NCBI RefSeq assembly: GCF_008124765.1
Contig: NZ_VNHS01000001.1
Span: 558,001-622,000, forward strand
Direction of reading: 5' to 3'
Source of the DNA: Paenibacillus methanolicus
Lineage (GTDB): Bacteria > Bacillota > Bacilli > Paenibacillales > Paenibacillaceae
DNA length: 64,000 nucleotides
The position numbers and the translations under genes were made by a program. A model generated the notes under the pieces. The model saw only the letters and a program-made list of their open reading frames with translations, did not search any database and had not been told where the DNA came from. Below, piece after piece: positions 27,910 through 36,900 of the stretch (within the stretch, counting starts at the first letter, position 1; every line of letters starts with the position of its first letter).

Positions 27910-30900
27910 TTGCAGCAAACAGCGTGGTGGGAAGAGGATGATGTGCCGTTCGAGCCGGAGGAGGCGTCCGTAAATGCGGAGCCTTCGGGCGTAATGGAGG
28001 AAGACTCCGGCCGCGACATCGCCATTATCGGGATGGCGGCCCATCTGCCTGGCGCGGAGGATGTCCGACAATTCTGGGAGCGGCTGATGTCCGCTTACGA
28101 CGCCGTCGGGCCGTTCCCCGATTCGCGCCGGGGCGATGCAGCGTCGATGCTCGCCGGCACGAAGCTGCCCAAGGGCAAAGTATCGTACTACGATGGGGCT
28201 TATTTGGACGAAATCGATCGGTTCGATCACCGTTTCTTCCGGATCTCGCCCAAAGAAGCGGCGCTCATGAGCCCGAATCAACGCCTGTGGCTGGAGACGG
28301 CCTGGAGCGCGATCGAGGATGCGGGGTACGGCGGTCGGAGACTGCAAGGCAGCCGAACCGGCGTCTATGTCGGCTATAACGGAGATGCGTTCCACGATTA
28401 CAAGCGGTTGATCGCCGAGCGGGATCCGGCTGCGCTGTCGACGGCGATTCCCGGCAACCTGTCGTCGATCGTGGCGGGAAGACTGTCCTACTTGCTCGAT
28501 CTTAAAGGGCCGGCCATGACGGTCGATACCGCCTGCTCATCTTCGCTGCTCGCGCTCCATCTTGCGTTGCAGGCGCTGCGCGGCGGAGAGTGCGAGATGG
28601 CGTTGGTCGGCGGCGTCAAAACGTACTTGCTTCCGGTCGATATGGGTATTCGGATCGGTATTGAATCAATCGATTTCCGCGCGCGGACGTTCGACGAGTC
28701 GTCGGACGGCACCGGCGGCGGGGAAGGCGCGGGAGCGGTGCTGCTCAAGCCGCTCGGACGGGCGCTGCGAGATCGGGATGCGATCTACGCGGTTATCAAA
28801 GGCAGCGCGGCGAACCAGGACGGCGCCTCGGTCGGCATTACGGCGCCGAACGTGCTCGCGCAAGAGGAAGTCATCGCGCGGGCTTGGCAAGACGCGGCCA
28901 TCGACCCCGAGACGGTCGGGTATATCGAAGCGCACGGCACCGGCACGCGGCTGGGCGACCCGATCGAAATTGCCGGCATGACGCAAGCTTTCCGCCGGTA
29001 CACGGATCGCAGGCAGTTCTGCGCGGTCGGCTCCGTCAAGACGAATTTCGGCCATCTGGATACGGCGGCGGGAATTATCGGTCTCATCAAAACCGCATTG
29101 TCGCTTCATCGCGGCACGCTTCCTCCGATGCTGCATTTTCGCGAACCGAATCAAGCGATTCCGTTCGCCGATTCGCCGGTGTACGTCAACGACTTGCCGC
29201 GCGAATGGCATCGGCAGGACGGTCAGCCGCGCCGGGCGGGAATCAGCTCGTTCGGGATGAGCGGGACGAACGTGCATGCGGTACTGGAAGAAGCGCCGGC
29301 AGCCGAGCATTCGCTAGTAGAGGAGCCGGAAGGCGCGGGTGGAGACTCGCTTCGGGTGCTGACGCTGTCAGCGAAGAGCGAGGCGGCTTTACGGCGTCTG
29401 GCGGAACGCTATGTTCGCTTGTTAGAGGAAGAAGATCCGGGTCGTATTCGGCTGCGCGACTTGTGCTACACCGCGAATACGGGCAGAGGGCATTATGACT
29501 ATCGCGCCGCGATCGCCGCCGATTCCATAGGCGAACTGGCGGATAAGCTCCGCTCGCTTGCCGAGGCGCTAGCCGCCGCGCAGGCGTCCGGCGAAGGCGA
29601 GTTCGCATGCAGAAGCATGGCGCCCGGCGTATGGATCGGACGGCCGGATGGCGCGGAAGCGGCGGCTTATACGGAGGAAGACATGATGGCGCTTACGTCC
29701 GAGCAGCTCTGCCGGGCTTATGCGTCTGGCGTAAGCTGGGATTGGGAGCCGTTGTACCGGGAATCGGATTGCCGACGCGTCCATCTTCCGGCGTATCCGT
29801 TCGAACGGACGCGCTGCTGGGTGGAGGAGTCGGCAGGGGATGGCGACTACCTCTTGCCGCTGGATTGGGCGGACGCCGATTATGCATCTGACCATTCGGC
29901 CCCCTCCGCAGCGGGCGAACCGGAGCGGGCTCCCGTACGTTTGACCGGCCGTTCTTCCGTCAATTACTCGGCTACCGAACGCCTTGTCGCCGACGCATGG
30001 GCACGCGTGCTGGGCTTTGCCGAGATCGGCGTTCGCGACCATTATTACGAGCTGGGCGGAGACTCGATCCTGGCGCTGCAAATCGCCGAGCGGTTATCCG
30101 GTCGGCTAGGCCGTCAAATTCAGGTCGCCGAACTGCTTGGCTATCCGACGATCGAAACGCTGTCCGCACATCTTGATGAAAGCAATCGGTTGGCTTCGGC
30201 CGCGTCGAGCGCGGCTATAAACGACGCTGAAGCGGAGGAGACGACAGCTGAGTCGAATGCGGGCAGCGCGTCGGAAAGCGCGAGCGTGGCTGCCGGAATC
30301 GAGCATCCGTTATCGCGATCTCAACTGCGCCTATTTCTGGCGAGCCAGCAATCGGATGCCGATCTTCGCTTTCATATGCCGCTCGCTTATGTCATTGACG
30401 GCCCGATGGACGCGGAGCGGCTGCGCGCCGCCTTTATCCGCTTAGCTACTCGGCATGAGAGCTTGCGCACCACGTTCGGATGGTCGGACGAAGGCGAGCC
30501 GGTGCAGTTGGTGCATCCGCATCCGGTCGTGGATGTGGAGCAGACTCAGTCGGCAGCCGAAGCCGATTGGGCCGACTGCGCGGCGGCTTTCATCCGGCCG
30601 TTCGACGTGTCCCGGCTCCCGCTGTTCCGCGTTGGCATTGCGACGGCGTCTCCGGAACGGCATCTGATGCTGCTGGATACGCATCATCTTATCGCGGACG
30701 GCGCTTCACTTGCCTTGCTTCTGCAAGAGTTGACCGTCTTGTATAGCGGCCGTGCGCTTCCTTCTGCAGCGGCGGATTACCGGGACTATGTCAACTGGCA
30801 GCGGGAACAAGCGGATTCTTCCTCCATGCTGAGACAGCGCGCCTATTGGCTGGAGGAAGCGCTCGCGGGTACGCTTCCGCAGCTTCGGCTGCCGCTCGAT

Positions 30901-33900
30901 CGCCCGCGTCCGAAGACGAGAACGGGGCAAGGAAAGACGTATCGTTTTACGATGGAGGCGGAAACGGCGGAGTCGCTGCGCGAATTGGCCAAACGGCGGC
31001 AGGCATCGCTGCATACGGTGCTGTTCTCGCTCTATGCGCTATTGCTGAACCGGTATACCGGGCAGGACGATCTGATCATAGGCTCGCTCGTCAACGGAAG
31101 GGAGCAGGCGGAATTCCGGCGTACGATCGGCTTGTTTATTAACTTCCTACCGGTGCGCATCCGCGCGCGCGAAGAGATGACGTTGGCCGAGCTTATGGAA
31201 GAAGTCGGGAGGAAAACGGCCGAAGCTTATGCCCATGGCGAATTCCCGTACGACGAAATGGCGGCGGCTGTGGACGCGGGAGCGAATCGGTCGCGCAATC
31301 CGTTGTACGACGCGATGCTCGTGTATCACAATCATGCAGCCGGTAGCGAGCGGTTCGAGGCCGGAGGGCTGACGTTCTCCGAATATCCGCTTGAACGGCA
31401 TTCGTCCGCCTTGGATGTCAAGCTGGATCTGTTCCCCGGCGCCGACGGTACGCTGCGCGGCGTAATCGAATACGACTCGACATTGTTCAGGGAGGAGACC
31501 GTTGCACGGATGGCGGGGCATTATTGCCACCTAGCTTCGCTCGCGCCGACAGCGGCCGATACGCCGCTGAACCGCATCGAGCTGTTCGAATCGGAGGAAG
31601 CGGCCGAGCTGGAGAGCAGGCGGCAGTTCAACGACGAGACGGCTGCCGATCCGATGCGCCGACTGGCCGTTCGCGTGGCGTCGACGTTCACGGCGGAGCC
31701 GATTGCCAAGCCGCTGCAGCATTGGCTCTCCTCGTTTGGTTATGCGCCGGAGGTGACGTTCGCGCCGTATAACCAGATTTTCCAGCAGCTGCTGGCAGAT
31801 GCGAATACGGAGCAGCGGCCAGCCGGCGGCGCGACCGTCGTGCTTGTTCGCCCGGAAGACTGGCTCGCGGCCGGAATTGAGCCGGAGGAGGGACTGACGC
31901 TTCTGGAAGACGATTTCGAGCGGTTGTTTACGCTGCTTGGCAATCGGTTGGACCAAGGGCCGCAGCTCGTGGCTATCATGCCTTTCGATCGGAACGGCCC
32001 GCTGCGCGGCATGGAGCAGGAGGCGGCTCAAGCGTGGTACGGCCGGGTGCTAACGCTCGCGGCGGCCTCGCCCGACGTTCGCCTGTTGGATATGGCGAAT
32101 TCGGCCGTCCGCTACCGGGTGCGCGACATCGAAGACCCGGTGGCGTTCGAGGAGGGAAGGATTCCGTATACGGATTCGTACTTTGCCGCGATCGGAACGG
32201 AGGTTGCCCGCGCGCTGGTCGGGTGGCATGGCCATCCGTTCAAGGTCATCGTCGTCGACGCCGACCATACGTTATGGCGCGGCGTGATCGGGGAGGACGG
32301 CGCGTCGGGACTCGCGGTATCCCCGCCGTTCGCCGCCTTCCAGCGGCTTCTGCTGCGGAAGCGGAGCGAGGGACATTTGCTGGCGCTGTGCAGCAAGAAC
32401 AACGAAGCTGATTTGTGGGAGGCTTTCGATCAGCATCCGGATATGGTGCTTCGCAAAGAACATTTTGCGGCGTGGCGGGTCAACTGGCAGCCAAAATCGG
32501 CTAACATTCGCGAGCTGGCGGAGGAGCTGAACCTGGGTCTAGACAGCTTCCTGTTCGTCGACGACAACGCGGCGGAATGTCTGGCTATGATGTCCGCATG
32601 CCCGGAGGTGCTGACGCTTAAGCTGCCGGAAGAGCGCGAAATCCCGGCGTTCCTGGAGCATGTGTGGGCGTGGGACCGACTGCGCGTCACGGAGGAAGAC
32701 CGGATGCGGGCGACAGGTTACGATGCCGAGCGTAAGCGCCGGTCGGCGGCGAACGCCGGCGAGACGTTGGAGAAGTACTTGCAAAGTCTGGAGCTGAAAG
32801 TCGGCATGCGTCCGATTGAAACGGAAGAGATGGAGCGGGCGGCGCAGCTGACGGCGCGAACGAACCAGTTCAATCTGAACGGCATCCGGCGAACGGAAGC
32901 GGATATTCGCGGCTACTTGCAGACAGACAGTTCGCGCGTATGGATGGTCGAGGCGGCTGACCGTTATGGCGAGTATGGACGGATCGGCTTAGTGGCTGCG
33001 GATATACAAGGGGAAGCGCTCGTGCTGCGCCAGTTTCTGCTCAGCTGCCGCGTATTGGGACGCGGGGTGGAGCAAGCGGTATCCGCAGGGCTGAAGCGGA
33101 TCGCGATTGAGAACGGGTGTACCGAACTTCGCGCCGCATTCAGGCCAACCGCCAAAAATATACCGTTCGAGCGGTTTCTAACGGAAGCAGGATGGAAGTC
33201 ATTCGGAGCACCGATGAACGGTGAGGATGCTATCGAAAACTTGAGTTCGGCGGACGGATTTGCCGCGTCATGCTATATTTTGCTGTCCGATGTACCTGAC
33301 GTGCCGGCGCATATCGAGTTCTCCGAAGGCGTGCGGCTTGGCGCGGACGAGGCATATAGCGAAACGGCGGCTGCGAACGGCGGTCAGCGGCAGGGAACGG
33401 CGCTTGCAGCGGCGAAGCGTTCGGCTGCGCCCGAATCTACGTTAGACGAAGCTGTTCGCGCAGCTATCAATGCGGATGAGGATAACCCGTTCAGCGAACA
33501 GCCTTACGATTGGGTCGTGCCGTACGAGTATGAGGCGCTGCTGCTGCATCGAGCGTACGCGCTGCCGCTGCGCTACGCCGATGCTGCCGCTATCGCGTCC
33601 ATTCCTAGTTTGGAGGCTTCGAATGCCGGCGGTCACGCGAAGCTTCCTTACGAGCCTCCCGTCAACGAAACGGAAGCCGGACTCGCCGAACTGTGGGCGA
33701 AGCTGCTGAACGGCGGACCGTATAGCCGCAATGACCATTTCTTCGATTGCGGAGGCAATTCATTGCAGGCCGCATCGCTCGTCTCGCGCGTCGTCCGGAC
33801 ATTCGGCGTTCGGCTGTCCATGATGGATCTATTCGAGCATGCGCGGTTGAAGCAGATGGCCGAGCTGGTGGCGAATTCGCGCGAGACGTCGGCAAGCTCC

Positions 33901-36900
33901 GGCGAGGCCGCTAAGATCCGGACAGCTCCCGAAGCCGAGTCGTACGTCGTATCGTCGGCCCAGCGGCGGATGTACTTCTTGCAGCAATTCGATCCGGCCA
34001 GCACGGCGTATAACATACCGACCGTGCTGCGTCTTGACGGGGCGCTCGATCGGAGCCGGCTGCGCATGGCGTTCAGGCAGTTAGCGGAACGCCACGAGGC
34101 GCTCCGGACTTGTTTTGCCATGCGGAACGGCGAGCCGCATCAACTTATTTATTCGGAGGCCGTTGTCGATATCGAGGAACGGGAGACGTCCGGCGATGAG
34201 CCGTTACGAGAAGCGATTCGCGCTTTCGTACGGCCGTTCGACCTGGACCGCGGGCCGTTGTTCCGCGCAGGGCTGTTCTCGGCGTCGGATCGCGAGCAGA
34301 CGCTCGTGTTCGACATTCATCATATCGTGGCGGACGGCGTGTCGGTTAATGTGCTGTTGGACGATTTCATGGCGCTATATGCGGGACGGGAACTGCCGCC
34401 TCTGAAGCTGCACTACAAGGATTATGCGGCTTGGCAGCGGGAGGTGCAGGGGTCCGGCGGCTATGAGGAGGCGCTCGACGGCTGGCTGCGGCGATTCGAA
34501 GGATCCATCCCGAAGTTGGAGCTGCCTGTCGACCGTACGCGGCCCGCTGTCAGAAGCCAGCAAGGGGCCCAGCTTGTCATCAAGCTGGGCAAGGAACAGG
34601 CACACGCAATCGCGCGGTTGGCGCAGCAGGCCGGCGCAACCCCGTTCATGGTGCTGCTTGCGGCATACGCCGCTTGGCTCATGCGATTGTCCCGTCAGAC
34701 CGAGCTTGTGATCGGAACGCCGGTCGCGGGCCGGTCGCTTCCCGAGACGGAGCGGATGGTCGGCGTGTTCGTCAATCCGCTGCCGATGCGGTTAACGGTC
34801 GAACCTGGGCAGACGTTCGGACAGCTGCTCGCGTCGGTGAAGGAAGAGGTGCTCCAGGCGCTCGACCGGCAGGATGCGCCGTTCGAGGAGCTGGTGGACC
34901 GGCTAGGAATGGCTCGGGATACGAGCCGCAGCCCGTTGTACGACGCGATGTTCTCGATGCTGAACATGGCGCACGGCGATTTGTCGGCGGCAGCGATGCG
35001 CGTCGAACCGGTTCCTTTCGATTTCGGCGTGTCCCAGTTCGACATTGGCTTATCGGCGATCGAGGAAGAGGATGGGCTGACGTTGACGGTTCAGTATGCT
35101 ACCGGCATTTTCCTTACGGAAACGATGCGGCATTGGGCGGACGCATTCCTGACGATTATGAACGGCGTCGTTCGCGACCCGGGCGCGAAGCTGGCGGATA
35201 TCGACCTGATGACCGATGAGGAGCGCGAGGTCGTCGTCGAGAAGTTCAACGCCACGCAAGCGCCATTCCCGGATGAGCTGACGGTGCCGGATATATACCG
35301 CGTTCAAGCGGAGCGAACGCCGGATCGGATCGCGGCGGTATTCGACGACGGCGAGTCGCTGACCTATCGAGAACTGGATGCAAGAGCGAAGCAAGTCGCG
35401 CTGGCGCTGCTGGAAGGCGGCTTGTCGCCTGAGGAGCCTGTCGGCTTGATGGCCGAGCGCTCGTCGGCGATGCTCGCCGGAATGCTCGGCATCCTAATGG
35501 CGGGCGGGGCTTACGTGCCGCTGCCGCCGTCGTTCCCCGCGGATCGGCTGCGTTACATGGCGGAAGATTACGGTCTGTGCGTCGTCTGCGCGCAGCGGGA
35601 ATGGCTGCCTCTGGCGGAGCAAGCGGCACCGGACGCGCAGCGAATCGATCTTGATGATGCGCGTCTGCGGGAAGCCGCGAGCTTGACGCCATCGTCCGTG
35701 GAAGCTGGTTTAGCGAAACCGGAAGGACTGGCGTACATCCTCTACACCTCCGGCTCGACGGGACGGCCCAAAGGCGTCATGATTCGCCATCGGTCGGTCG
35801 TGAATCGATTGAATTGGATGCAGCGGGCGTATCCGCTCGGAGCGGGAGACGTCATCTTGCAAAAGACGCCATACAGCTTCGACGTCTCGGTCTGGGAGCT
35901 GTTCTGGTGGATGCAGGCGGGCGCTAGCGTCGCGTTCCTGCCGCCGGACGCGGAGAAGGATCCCGCGGCAATCGCGGAAGCGATCGCGAAGCACGGCATC
36001 ACGACGATGCACTTCGTGCCGTCGATGCTGGCGGCGTTCCTTGAAGCGATGCAGCATGAGCCGCCTGCGGAGCTGCGAGAGCGTCTGGGAACGCTGAAGC
36101 GCGTGTTCGCGAGCGGGGAGGCGCTCCATCGGTCGCATGTCGATCGCTTCTATGCGCTGTTCCGTTCGCTCGGTCTCACGGACGCCAAACTCATCAACCT
36201 ATATGGCCCGACGGAAGCGACGGTCGATGTCACCGTGCATGAATGCGAGGCGGAGAGCGAGCTGGACTTCGTGCCGATCGGCCGCCCGATCGACAATACG
36301 TCGCTGTATGTCATCGGAGAAGGGGGACTTGCGCAGCCGATCGGCGTGCCGGGCGAGCTGTGCATCGCGGGGGTGCAGGTGGCGGCGGGTTATGTGAACC
36401 GCCCGGGTCTGACGGCGGAGAAATTCGTGCCGCATCCTTACGCGCCGGGTGAAGTCATATACCGGACGGGCGATTTGGCGCGTTGGATGACGGACGGTCA
36501 GCTGCAATATTTGGGCCGGATCGACGACCAGGTGAAAATCAGAGGCTACCGGATCGAGCTGGGAGAGATCGAACGGACGTTGCTGCTGCACGAAGCGATA
36601 TCGGAAGCGGTCGTAACGGTGCGGGACGATGGACGCGGCGGGCAGCGATTGGTCGGCTACGCGGTCGCGGATCGTGCGTGCTCCGCGAGCGAGCTGCGCA
36701 AGCATTGCGGAGAGCGACTGCCGTCGTACATGATCCCCGAAGCATTCGTGCAGCTTGAAGCGATGCCGCTAACGGCGAGCGGCAAAGCGGACCGGAAGTC
36801 GCTGCCGGAGCCGGAGCTCGAACCGTCGCCGGGAACGGCATATGTGGCGCCGCGAACGAAGAAGGAAGCGAAGCTGGCTGTACTGTGGGCAGCGTTGCTC

